Source: Acidobacteriota bacterium (lineage in GTDB: Bacteria; Acidobacteriota; Terriglobia; UBA7540). Taken from it: a stretch of 11,830 nt of DNA. The notes under the pieces were generated by a model. It was not told where the DNA came from. It worked only from the letters and a program-made list of their open reading frames with translations, and did no database searches. The position numbers and the translations under genes were made by a program. The stretch is taken from positions 1 to 11,830 of the forward strand of contig JAJYNF010000083.1 of assembly GCA_021786455.1 (NCBI GenBank). Direction: 5' to 3'. Below are positions 1 to 7,544 of the stretch, piece by piece; the stretch's first letter is position 1; the number at the start of each line of letters is the position of its first letter.

Positions 1-1620
1 TAAGGCGTTGGCCAGGAGGTTCTTGAGGGCGCGCTCGAGCGATTCCGGCTCGGCCAGAATGGGGGGCATGTTTTCGCCGATTCGCTTCTCCACCACCCAG
101 CCCTTCTGCTCGAAAAGCGGAAGGAATTGAGCGAGGGCGCGCTCAATCACTGCGGCAGCCGAGGTGGGTGCGGCAGGGCGATTTTCGCGGCCCGATTGAA
201 TCCCGGCGTAACTCAGCACCTGCTCCACCATGTCGGTGAGGCGTCGCGCCTCCTTTTGGATGAGCGCGCCGTATTGTTCGACCCGGCTTGACTCGCGCAC
301 AATCCCGCGGGCCAGATTAAAGCCGGCGGACTGGATCGAGGCGAGGGGAGTCCGCAACTCGTGCGAAACGCCGGCGACAAATTCCATCTCCCGGCGGGCT
401 AGTTCCCGCGCCCGCCGCGTCGTAACAACCAGCGAGCCCATGCTCCAGGCGAGCAGAAAGAGAGCGCCAAAACCCATCAACAGATTGCGGCGCCGCGACC
501 GCGCTACCAGCGCTTCAATCGAACCCGCCCGGTTGCGCGCGACCAATATCCAAGCTCCGGGTGAGCGGCCAAGACTTTCGAGCGGCCGCCGCGACGCGAT
601 GGGTTCCAGGGGTGGACCCGAGCGCGCTACCACGACTCGGCGGGGCGCGGCCGGAACCCGTCTAGCCTCTGCTAGCAGCCGGACGAAGCGTGGGCCAATT
701 CGCTGGTTGGGCGTGAACAGTACCAGGGCGGCGTCCGGTGACAAGCTCGAAGGCAAGGTGAAGGCAGGGTCCGTGCCGTAAATCATTCGCGGCGGATTCC
801 CGGTAATGACGCCAACCCGGTAATCCGATAATCCATTTCGCCCGAAGGTCCGCTCGACCAGGCTGGGCAGAAATTCGCTCTTCAAATAATGTGTATCGAG
901 TTCGAGAAAACACCAGCCGGTCAGTCGAAGGGGAAGCATTGCTCGCCTTGCTCGCCCCGTGACCACGTATCCCACATTTCCCATCGGGCGGGCGCGGGTC
1001 AGATGGGTTCTCCGCCGGACCGTCGCGGTGTTTACACTCTTTCGCTGTGTGTGTGGACCAGGCCCGCCCCGCTTCGTCAGCACCGCCTCCATTAAGGGAA
1101 TCACCACCACCGGACGACGCCCGTCTAGCGCAAAGGGCGGCCCGGCAAAAATGAAAGGCCGAGGAAATGGGTGCGGGTGGGCGAGGGTGTTCAGCCGATG
1201 CTTGAACACGGCAAGCGAGACTGGCCAAGGCCGGCGTTGGAAGCGGGCGCGTTCGGAATTCAACCGCGCGAACTCAGGTTTCCCGTTCGCGCCAATTTCC
1301 GCCACGCTGAGGCCATCAATCAAAGCCGCATTGGCGTCCGTCGAGCGCCATTGTGAATAGAATGCGGATAAGTAAGCGTTCAGACCTGTGGTGCTGCGAA
1401 CCCTGGGCGCGGGCCTGAAGGTAGAGCGAATCTCGAAAAGAGTTCCCACAAAGTCGCCGCGAAAGCTGCGCATCGTGGCACCGAGAAGATGGTGTTGCCG
1501 CGCGCGGTCAGCCACGCTGACGCGATTGATCCAGCCATAGACCAGGAAGCCCGCCAGCACCCAGGCGACCACGAAGATGCTTAAGATGAAAACCGGCAGG
1601 GTTGATTTTGAGCGCGACAT
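1..1620 (-). CDS. Sensor histidine kinase, membrane-bound (3' end beyond window)
   Basis: A continuous reading frame of 540 codons runs off the left edge without a stop. It has the layout of a two-component sensor kinase that autophosphorylates on His and passes the phosphate to a response regulator. One membrane helix lies at about residues 8-30 and a second at about 380-400. The roughly 350 residues between them should be periplasmic; they match no sensor fold I know and are rich in Arg and Pro. The HisKA H-box GVSHELRTPLASIQS has its phospho-accepting His at residue 420. The frame ends in LERALKNLLANAL, the beginning of the N-box, so most of the ATPase domain is missing here. The ATG at 1620 is chosen because GAG lies 9 nt before it; an in-frame ATG at 1626 would add two residues. 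No response regulator is adjacent on the visible side, so the partner may lie downstream or elsewhere. Confidence 0.9.
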   Translation of the reverse strand, partial: MSRSKSTLPVFILSIFVVAWVLAGFLVYGWINRVSVADRARQHHLLGATMRSFRGDFVGTLFEIRSTFRPAPRVRSTTGLNAYLSAFYSQWRSTDANAALIDGLSVAEIGANGKPEFARLNSERARFQRRPWPVSLAVFKHRLNTLAHPHPFPRPFIFAGPPFALDGRRPVVVIPLMEAVLTKRGGPGPHTQRKSVNTATVRRRTHLTRARPMGNVGYVVTGRARRAMLPLRLTGWCFLELDTHYLKSEFLPSLVERTFGRNGLSDYRVGVITGNPPRMIYGTDPAFTLPSSLSPDAALVLFTPNQRIGPRFVRLLAEARRVPAAPRRVVVARSGPPLEPIASRRPLESLGRSPGAWILVARNRAGSIEALVARSRRRNLLMGFGALFLLAWSMGSLVVTTRRARELARREMEFVAGVSHELRTPLASIQSAGFNLARGIVRESSRVEQYGALIQKEARRLTDMVEQVLSYAGIQSGRENRPAAPTSAAAVIERALAQFLPLFEQKGWVVEKRIGENMPPILAEPESLERALKNLLANAL

Positions 1621-1634
1621 CGCCATTAACTCAG

Positions 1635-1662
1635 ATTATATAACGTCGGCACGGCGTCCAAA
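1635..1662 (-). promoter_or_regulatory. Candidate promoter of the histidine kinase gene
   Basis: On the minus strand a perfect TATAAT (1640-1635) is preceded, after 16 bp, by TTTGGA (1662-1657), a weak -35 with about 3 of 6 consensus bases. Transcription would begin about 6-7 nt after the -10 box, near 1628, almost at the ATG codons at 1626 and 1620. The mRNA would then have little or no leader. Confidence 0.45.
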
Positions 1663-1890
1663 CGAGCTTGAACCGCTGCTTAAGCAGGATTTACACTTAT
1701 TTTACAAGGCGTTTTCTGAAGCGATTCAAGCTGCGCGACGACCCGAACCCGGCGGCGGCAGACGGGCAGGGAAGGCTCCGCCGCCTTCCGATTTCGAGCG
1801 CCGAATGAACTGCCTGGATATCTGTTGAGTAGTTAATGCACGCATTGGAAGTTTGCCGTGCGGCCGTCTATCCGAGCCCCTGAATTTGCT
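1663..1890. other. Non-coding gap between divergent kinase and diguanylate cyclase genes
   Basis: I recognise no gene here. Short open frames exist on both strands but resemble nothing known and overlap the flanking genes. The one clear structure is an inverted repeat, GGAAGGC (1770-1776) and GCCTTCC (1783-1789), around a 6-nt loop. No T-run follows on either strand, so it is not a typical intrinsic terminator. Together with the promoters on both sides, the gap forms a divergent regulatory region of about 390 bp. Confidence 0.5.
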
Positions 1891-1918
1891 TTGACCCTTT
1901 GCCGTTTTGGGCGATAAT
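1891..1918 (+). promoter_or_regulatory. Sigma70-type promoter for the diguanylate cyclase gene
   Basis: TTGACC (1891-1896) and GATAAT (1913-1918) are separated by 16 bp; each has 5 of 6 consensus bases. Transcription would start near 1925, leaving a leader of about 88 nt before the ATG at 2013. Confidence 0.55.
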
Positions 1919-1922
1919 AAAC

Positions 1923-2012
1923 GGCCTTGTGACAAGGGGCCAGCCGGTTCCGCGGGGACCTGCCATGTTACGGACGCCGATAGGGATGGGCCCGCTGCGG
2001 GGGTAAGATTTA
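1923..2012 (+). promoter_or_regulatory. Structured 5' leader of the diguanylate cyclase mRNA
   Basis: The leader contains several hairpins. CCTTG (1925-1929) pairs with CAAGG (1933-1937). GGTTCC (1946-1951) pairs with GGGACC (1955-1960) over a GCG loop. CCCG (1991-1994) pairs with CGGG (1998-2001). The last hairpin overlaps the GGGGG stretch (1999-2003) that must serve as ribosome binding site 9 nt before the ATG, so folding could hide it. The conserved core of the c-di-GMP-I (GEMM) riboswitch, with its GGGCAAACC-type segment, is not visible. A regulatory role is inference from structure and position only. Confidence 0.35.
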
Positions 2013-2852
2013 ATGGAACGTACGCCTGACCCGGGAAGCGTGCTGGCCAAGGTCAGCCAGCAACTTTCTGTTCTGCAAAAACGTGATTGGGAACTCTGGC
2101 TGATTGTGGCCGGCACCGGCATTTTGGTATTGGCTGGGTTCGTGGCAATGGCTTTTCCCTCAGCCATCATGAGCCACGGGATCGTCCATATCGAATTTGA
2201 CGTGTCAAGAGAGCTTTTCCTGGCGTTGATTGCATTGCTGGTGCTTTTCAATACTTATGTCATCAATCGTCGGCTGGATTTGCGCCGCACGCGCGAGTCC
2301 CTGATTTCGAGTGTGATTCAAAGCGAACTGCTGCGCCTGCAATCGTTCACCGACCCGCTGACGGAAGTTTACAACCGCAGGTCTCTTGACGATATGGCCT
2401 CAAAATACATCAGCCGAGCGCGGCGACTGGGCAAACCGCTCTCCTTTATGCTCATTGACGTGGACAATTTCAAAGAGGCCAACACTCGGTTTGGCCATTT
2501 GACGGGCGATTTCCTGTTAGCTGAAATTGCTTCCTTGTTAAAATCCTCGGTTCGGGGGTCGGACGCCGTGGTGCGTTACGGCGGCGATGAGTTCGCTGTC
2601 ATCCTGGCTGACTCCTCGCTGGCGGGCGCAGAAATCGTGGCCGACCGGATCATTCGGTTGGTTGAGGAATGGAACCGCGCCGGGCAACTTCCCGGCTACG
2701 ATTTGGGCCTCAGCATTGGCTTAGCGGAATGGTTGGAGAGCAAGACCCTCGACGATGTTCTGAATGAAGCCGACAACAAAATGTACTTTGTCAAAGGGGA
2801 GCACAAGAAGGCCGCCCGGCCGCCGGCCCAACCCCAGTCAAAAATCGAGTGA
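2013..2852 (+). CDS. Membrane-anchored GGDEF-domain diguanylate cyclase
   Basis: A 279-residue protein expected to make cyclic di-GMP from two GTP at the inner membrane. Hydrophobic helices lie at about residues 27-49 and 66-84, with only about 16 residues between them, so there is no sizeable periplasmic sensor. A linker leads into a GGDEF domain spanning about residues 108-262. The domain starts with DPLTEVYNRR and includes the metal-binding region LIDVDNFKEAN. The active-site GGDEF is intact at 190-194. RGSD at 181-184, five residues before it, matches the RxxD inhibitory site, so product feedback inhibition is likely. The C-terminus is a short Pro/Gln/Lys-rich tail. An in-frame stop at 2004-2006 makes the ATG at 2013 the first possible start. 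The gene stands alone and converges with the TonB-receptor gene. Confidence 0.93.
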   Translation: MERTPDPGSVLAKVSQQLSVLQKRDWELWLIVAGTGILVLAGFVAMAFPSAIMSHGIVHIEFDVSRELFLALIALLVLFNTYVINRRLDLRRTRESLISSVIQSELLRLQSFTDPLTEVYNRRSLDDMASKYISRARRLGKPLSFMLIDVDNFKEANTRFGHLTGDFLLAEIASLLKSSVRGSDAVVRYGGDEFAVILADSSLAGAEIVADRIIRLVEEWNRAGQLPGYDLGLSIGLAEWLESKTLDDVLNEADNKMYFVKGEHKKAARPPAQPQSKIE

Positions 2853-2935
2853 CCCCGCGCTCCCCCGTAGCCGGAACGGTAGCGTTTCCTGCATGGACTC
2901 CGGACGTAAGCATCCCACTCTCGTGATGGCCTCGA

Positions 2936-5815
2936 TTAGAAACTGAATCTGACCATTAAGTTGATGCTGCGATTCGCGCCTTGGCCGGTGGCGAAAAACC
3001 CACCGGCAAGCGAGTTCGACTTGCCGAAGAGTGGTGAAGTAATCGTGCCTACCGGAGTTCCAAGATTCACGATATTGAACAGGTTGTGCGCCATGACGGC
3101 GAAGGTGATCTGGTAGCGCCGGTTCTCCGCCGAATTGGGTCGGAAAAATCCGCCTGGCCCTGGACCGCCGAGCCCGCGCCCTCCCAATCCGCCCCGGCGT
3201 GGCCCCTGCCAGCCTGGCCCCCCTCCCTCGCCGGTTTCCTTGCCAAAGCCGAAGGTGCGACTTAGGCGCATGTTTACGGAGAAGTTCGAGGGTCCCGTGA
3301 GGTAGTTTATCGGGACGATAGTCATTCCCGGTTGTGGCTGGGTGTCAAAAACTCCGAACGGTGTCGTGACAATGTTCGGGCCGGTCGCGCCGGGAGGGGC
3401 AAATGCAGGCCGCGCGTTGAAAATTGAGGAGCCGAACAAATCCTCGCCTAATGTGATGTTGTAAGGATGGCCAGAATTGAAATTGACGAAGGGGCTCAGT
3501 TGGAACCCGAGCGGAGCGGCAAAGGTTCCGCCCACTAGGGCCTGATTGCGCACTACGAAGCCAGCGGGGCCGTAATCTTCCGCGATGTCGTACTGGTTCA
3601 TCGGGAAACCGCCGAGGGGGTCGCTATTGGCGTAGCTCAGCGTGTAGAACCCGAACATCGTCAGGCCTAGCCCCTCTCGCACGCTGAAGTTGGCGATGAC
3701 CTGGTTTTCGTTGAAAATACCATCGGACTCGTACTGATAGATGTTCCCGACATTGCCGAAGGGCCGCACGCCGCTCGAGGGGTTGGCGGGGTTGTACGTC
3801 CCCGGTAGCGGGGCGTTGATATTCCGCATCATCAACTGATGAACCCCGTGTGAATTGATATAGGTAACTGAGGCAGTCACGTTGCGAGCGACCTGGCGCT
3901 CAAGGCTAACTGCTGATTCGATCGTGTAGGGCGCGCGCAGGCTCGGGTCAATCTGATACATGGTGGGAAAAGTTGCCGCCCCCCCCAATGTGCTGATCGG
4001 CGGAATCGTGGGGAAAAAGCCCGGCTGGTTAACCACGTATCTCTGCTGGTTGATGCCGTTCAGACGTTCCGCCTGAAGGATGTCCCCCATTCCAAAGCGG
4101 TCGTAGAAGATACCAAAGCCCGCCCTCAGAACCGTCTTTGGGCTGGCGCCGTGGCCGAGCCCCCACGCAAGTCCCATGCGCGGAGCCCAATCAGCGTGAT
4201 CGTTGATGTGGTTCTGCGACTCGAAACGAAGACCGAGACTCAGGTTAAGGTTCGGTCGCAAGTTATAGGTGTCCTCCGCGTACAGCCCGATGTCCCAAAG
4301 GTTGGCTGATGCCAGAGGATTGCCTGCCGTAATGGAGAATTGGCTGGGTCCACCGCCTGCGGCCTGGATTTCCGCCATCGTCATTCCCTGCGCTAAACCC
4401 TCCTCAGTAAGCTGATAGGACGTGAGGGAGGGGAAAACAAAAGCCCCGTTAAAGCCACCGGTTGTAGTGTCTGATTCGTCAAAGTCACGGAGACGGCCGC
4501 CAAAGATAACGTTGTTCCGTCCGGCCGTAATTTCCACTTCGTCGGTGAGTTCGCTGTGCCAGTGCGATTCCGTGCCTTTGCCGCCGCTGCTACCCCCGCC
4601 GGTAAAGGCGCCGCGAATATCGAGCGTCGGCGCGAGGCTAGCGGGCAGCGTCGTGCTATCTTCGCGCGTGAGGCCAAAGTGGAGGTCGTTGACGGTAGAG
4701 GCATTGACCACCTGGGTGTCCATGAGGTGGAGCTCATTCTCCGTGTGATTGGTGTTCACGCCCTGAGAGGGAAGGCTGAACTGCCCGATATTACCGTTGG
4801 TCTGGCTGCCCCCGGAGTGGTGATACATCACCGTCAGCACATTGTTCTTTCCGAGCTGAAAGTCGAAGCGAGGGCTGATGAAAGTGAATGAGGAAGGGGT
4901 TGGCACGGCCTCGTTAAGGGTTGTCGGCTGAAAGTTTTGACTCAGGATCGGAGCATCCACCACGGAAACGCCGTTTGATGTCCGATGAAAGATGCTGAAG
5001 AAGAAGGAAGCTTTCTTACCCAGCGGCCCTCCAACATCAGCATGGTAAAACAAGGAGTGGTAACCGGGTTCCTTTGCGACAAAGGGATTGCGGGAGTTGA
5101 AGGCTGAATCGTTTCCAAAAGTGAAAACTTCACCGTGGAACTGCTGAAAGCCCGGCTTGGTAATCACGTCAATGCGGCCGTAGCCCAGGTTTTCATGAGC
5201 CGCGGTGAACGGATTTGTATTAACCTTTACCTCCAAAATGTCCGATTTGGGCGGAAGCTGGCCTCCGGCGAAGCCGTCAATGTAAATTTGCCCGCCGTTG
5301 GGCCCGGCGGCCGGCCCGGCCAGAGCTTCGAGCTCGCTCTGCATCTCGTCCGGATTGTCAGAAAAAGCCTTAAGCGCGGCGCCTTTGATGACGAGCGCGC
5401 TCGCGTTCTTTTGCGGGCTGATGCTGAGTTTCGCGGTGCCTGTTCGAACCGTAACCTGCTGCTTTTGGAGCATGACGGCAAGCTGGGTATTAACGACAGC
5501 CACTTTGCCGGCAACCACCGCTACTGCCGTTTTGACGAAGGGCGCAAAATTCTTGGCCGTGATAGCCACGGTGTAACTGCCCGGGGCGAGGCCTCGAAAA
5601 CTATACAGACCTTGCTCATCCGTCTCAGTTTGTTGGATGGCCCCATTCGCCCCGGTTGCCGTCACCGTAGCGCCAGGTATCGAGGCGCCCGTGGGGTCCG
5701 TCACCCGCCCGCGCAAGCTGACTACTCCTGATTGAGCCAGCAGCCCCGCGGCAAAGCATATTGCCATCATGCCAGCAGCTCCAGCTCTTACTGCGTTCCG
5801 TAACACATCAATCAT
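2936..5815 (-). CDS. Oar-like TonB-dependent outer-membrane receptor with carboxypeptidase-regulatory-like domain
   Basis: A 959-residue outer-membrane protein. A signal peptide ends near residue 27 (GLLA before QS). A carboxypeptidase-regulatory-like beta-sandwich follows at about 32-118 (LRGRVTDPTGASIPGATVTA, then DEQGLYSFRGLAPGSYTV). Next come a plug at about 135-222 (including GGQIYIDGF and YGRIDVITKPG) and a beta-barrel to the end. The chain ends in MVRFSF, with the terminal Phe typical of BAM substrates. A Gly/Pro/Arg-rich stretch (GGPGWQGPRRGGLGG and following) sits about 80-100 residues before the end, probably an extracellular loop. Such proteins are numerous in Acidobacteriota and are thought to import large or complex ligands with TonB energy; the ligand here cannot be told. 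The ATG at 5815 is preferred over an upstream TTG at 5821 because GGAG lies 6 nt before the ATG. It lies 155 bp after the DUF5666-like gene on the same strand, with no convincing promoter between, so co-transcription is likely. Confidence 0.92.
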   Translation of the reverse strand: MIDVLRNAVRAGAAGMMAICFAAGLLAQSGVVSLRGRVTDPTGASIPGATVTATGANGAIQQTETDEQGLYSFRGLAPGSYTVAITAKNFAPFVKTAVAVVAGKVAVVNTQLAVMLQKQQVTVRTGTAKLSISPQKNASALVIKGAALKAFSDNPDEMQSELEALAGPAAGPNGGQIYIDGFAGGQLPPKSDILEVKVNTNPFTAAHENLGYGRIDVITKPGFQQFHGEVFTFGNDSAFNSRNPFVAKEPGYHSLFYHADVGGPLGKKASFFFSIFHRTSNGVSVVDAPILSQNFQPTTLNEAVPTPSSFTFISPRFDFQLGKNNVLTVMYHHSGGSQTNGNIGQFSLPSQGVNTNHTENELHLMDTQVVNASTVNDLHFGLTREDSTTLPASLAPTLDIRGAFTGGGSSGGKGTESHWHSELTDEVEITAGRNNVIFGGRLRDFDESDTTTGGFNGAFVFPSLTSYQLTEEGLAQGMTMAEIQAAGGGPSQFSITAGNPLASANLWDIGLYAEDTYNLRPNLNLSLGLRFESQNHINDHADWAPRMGLAWGLGHGASPKTVLRAGFGIFYDRFGMGDILQAERLNGINQQRYVVNQPGFFPTIPPISTLGGAATFPTMYQIDPSLRAPYTIESAVSLERQVARNVTASVTYINSHGVHQLMMRNINAPLPGTYNPANPSSGVRPFGNVGNIYQYESDGIFNENQVIANFSVREGLGLTMFGFYTLSYANSDPLGGFPMNQYDIAEDYGPAGFVVRNQALVGGTFAAPLGFQLSPFVNFNSGHPYNITLGEDLFGSSIFNARPAFAPPGATGPNIVTTPFGVFDTQPQPGMTIVPINYLTGPSNFSVNMRLSRTFGFGKETGEGGGPGWQGPRRGGLGGRGLGGPGPGGFFRPNSAENRRYQITFAVMAHNLFNIVNLGTPVGTITSPLFGKSNSLAGGFFATGQGANRSINLMVRFSF

Positions 5816-5970
5816 CCTCAACTCCTTCTCCCTTTGCGTCCAGTCGAAATAGTGAAGCCCGTTCCAAACATCCCCAGATGGCAGCGCAGTGTCTTGGGCA
5901 ATCTTTGATAGGAAATATCCTCAGCCGCGATTTAGCACGAGGGATGATTCGCGCCCGTTTCCACTCAAAG

Positions 5971-7194
5971 TCATGAGCCTCCGCCCATCCCGGTCATGCC
6001 CTCACTCGCGCTGCTTCCTCCGCCGATGCTCAGGTTCCACGGGCCCAGCCGAACTTGCTTGCTGCCCTTCGGCCGGGCCGCCAGAATCGGTCGCACGCCG
6101 GCCAAGACGTCAATGGCGGTCACTTCGCCGGGCTTGGCGCCTTCCGTGCTCACCACAATCAACGGCTCACCCGCCTTCACCGTGCTCAGTGAGAGGGGTG
6201 GGGTGCGGTCCAACATGGCGTTGAAGTCGCCGGATGGGCCGCCGGCTCGGCCGGGACTTGGCCCGCCTGACGCTTCTCGGCCGGCAAATCCCATTCTATG
6301 CTGTGGGCCGCCGGCAGAGCCTCCTGCCTTTGCACTGCTGCCTGAGTTAAAACGGGCAATCATCATCGCCACAAAGGGCGGCAAGGTATGCATTTTGGTG
6401 TTGGAATCAATCCTCACAAGCAGCGGTTTGTCAGTCGCCAAATCCTTAACGGTTAAGGTTCGGCGGGCCGGGTCAACAGAGATAACGGTGGCGCCGATGT
6501 TAAGAAAGGTACCTGAAACAACCTCCTGAGCAGCAAACTGGCTACCGTTCGCACTGAGAGTTCCAAGGGCGCGAACTTGATCGCCGGGTTTAATTTGGTC
6601 CAAGGAGGCCGGTTTAGCGTCTCTAAACTTCACCGAGTCCGGGGCATAGCGTAGGAGCGTCGCGCCAGGGGCCAAGCTAAGAGTTACCAGATGGGTCGGG
6701 TGAGCAGGCGTCGGGGGAACGTTGGGGACGGCTAGGGAAATCTGCTTGGTGGTCGGGTCAACGCCCTTTACGACTCCTGCAATCCCGTGCTGCTGCCACT
6801 CGAGGCGTTCGGCCTGGTGTTCTTTCTGAATGTCCGATCGAGTCATCACAATAATGGAAGCGGCCGTCATCGCCTTCTGGCTTGGCGCCCCCTCGCCTCG
6901 AACCAGAACTCGGTCGCCCACGACGACCTGCGCGAACGGAATTCTCGCGGCCGCGTTCAGGTTCTTAGCCCCCGGCGGAACTCGCAAAATGATGATGCCA
7001 CGGGGGACTTGGACGGTCAGGTTGGAGCCGGCGTCCGTGTGTAATGTTAACTCGCGCGAGCCCACCGCAGTAACCATCCCGATGGCAGGCGCGGACGACT
7101 GGGCATCCGCGGATGGAGACTCGCCCGGGATTAGTGCCGGCAGAAGAAAACTTATGACCAGGAGCGCAAAAATATAGGGACGCTGACTTTTCAT
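5971..7194 (-). CDS. Secreted protein with three DUF5666-like units
   Basis: A 407-residue exported protein with no recognisable catalytic motif. The signal peptide is a Lys/Arg start, a hydrophobic core and a likely cut after ADA near residue 31. Three similar units follow. Unit 1 is at about 38-121 (IGMVTAVGSRELTLHT, then VVVGDRVLVRGEG). Unit 2 is at about 137-231 (IAGVVKGVDPTTKQISL, then IKPGDQVRALGTLSANGSQF). Unit 3 is at about 232-372 (GATVISVDPARRTLTVKD, then VKAGEPLIVVSTEG). Each runs from a G-V-V-x-x-V-D-type strand to a GD-V-x-x-x-G-type strand, as in DUF5666 beta-barrel domains. Unit 3 is interrupted at about 283-325 by a Gly/Ser/Pro/Arg-rich insert, and the tail is Gly/Ser/Met-rich. 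The ATG at 7194 is preferred over a TTG at 7209 because GGAG lies 9 nt before it and the signal peptide then starts with MKSQR. The pairing with the downstream TonB receptor suggests a role at the cell envelope. The function is unknown. Confidence 0.8.
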   Translation of the reverse strand: MKSQRPYIFALLVISFLLPALIPGESPSADAQSSAPAIGMVTAVGSRELTLHTDAGSNLTVQVPRGIIILRVPPGAKNLNAAARIPFAQVVVGDRVLVRGEGAPSQKAMTAASIIVMTRSDIQKEHQAERLEWQQHGIAGVVKGVDPTTKQISLAVPNVPPTPAHPTHLVTLSLAPGATLLRYAPDSVKFRDAKPASLDQIKPGDQVRALGTLSANGSQFAAQEVVSGTFLNIGATVISVDPARRTLTVKDLATDKPLLVRIDSNTKMHTLPPFVAMMIARFNSGSSAKAGGSAGGPQHRMGFAGREASGGPSPGRAGGPSGDFNAMLDRTPPLSLSTVKAGEPLIVVSTEGAKPGEVTAIDVLAGVRPILAARPKGSKQVRLGPWNLSIGGGSSASEGMTGMGGGS

Positions 7195-7544
7195 TGGGTA
7201 CGACTCCAAATTGGATTAGACGCTTATTGCATCCGAGGGGTTTCCGGTGTTTGTAAAATGCTCGTTAAGAGTGAGCTGCCTCCGGGCATTAGCTTTGCCG
7301 GCAAGCGGCAATCATTATGGCTTGGGCGATCCGGGTCCTGGGTTTCGCCAGCGGCTTTCGGCAAGCCTCGACGGACGGAGAAGAAGTCGAAAAAAGTTCC
7401 CGCTTCTGGCTGAATGCGGTGGCGCTCGGGCACTCTAAACCAGGTACGTCGCAAAAAAACTGCGGAACCTCATCAAGCAGCAGTTGACAATTCTAGCCCC
7501 TCTGTCCCCAAGGCCGACTTTCTCAGGCGAGATTGCTTGCAACT
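7195..7544. other. 350-bp non-coding stretch upstream of the DUF5666-like gene
   Basis: No gene is recognised. Read on the minus strand, toward the DUF5666-like gene, it first holds a candidate terminator for the radical SAM gene. Then come inverted repeats: GGCTT/AAGCC around a 5-nt loop (about 7353-7367), and the palindrome TTGCCGGCAA (7295-7304). Purine motifs such as GCGAAACCC and GGCAAAGC lie next to these stems, which gives the region the look of a folded leader RNA, but I could match it to no known riboswitch. I found no convincing -35/-10 pair for the downstream gene. Confidence 0.4.
7453..7485 (-). terminator. Candidate intrinsic terminator after the radical SAM gene
   Basis: On the minus strand AACTGC (7485-7480) and GCAGTT (7463-7458) can pair over a 16-nt loop, followed directly by five further T residues (7457-7453). 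It lies about 60 nt after the radical SAM stop codon. The stem is only 6 bp and the loop is large, so efficiency is uncertain. Confidence 0.4.

Noticed and set aside
662..1228. 188-residue open frame on the minus strand
   Set aside because: It overlaps the histidine kinase frame, which is continuous over 540 codons with helices and an H-box; this frame shows no recognisable domain.
1577..1828. 83-codon open frame on the plus strand in the divergent gap
   Set aside because: It begins inside the kinase gene on the other strand, has no good ribosome binding site or recognisable motif, and covers the kinase promoter.
4393..4891. Open frames of 108-114 codons inside the TonB-receptor gene
   Set aside because: They are overlapping frames within a clearly assigned gene, with compositions typical of shadow frames.
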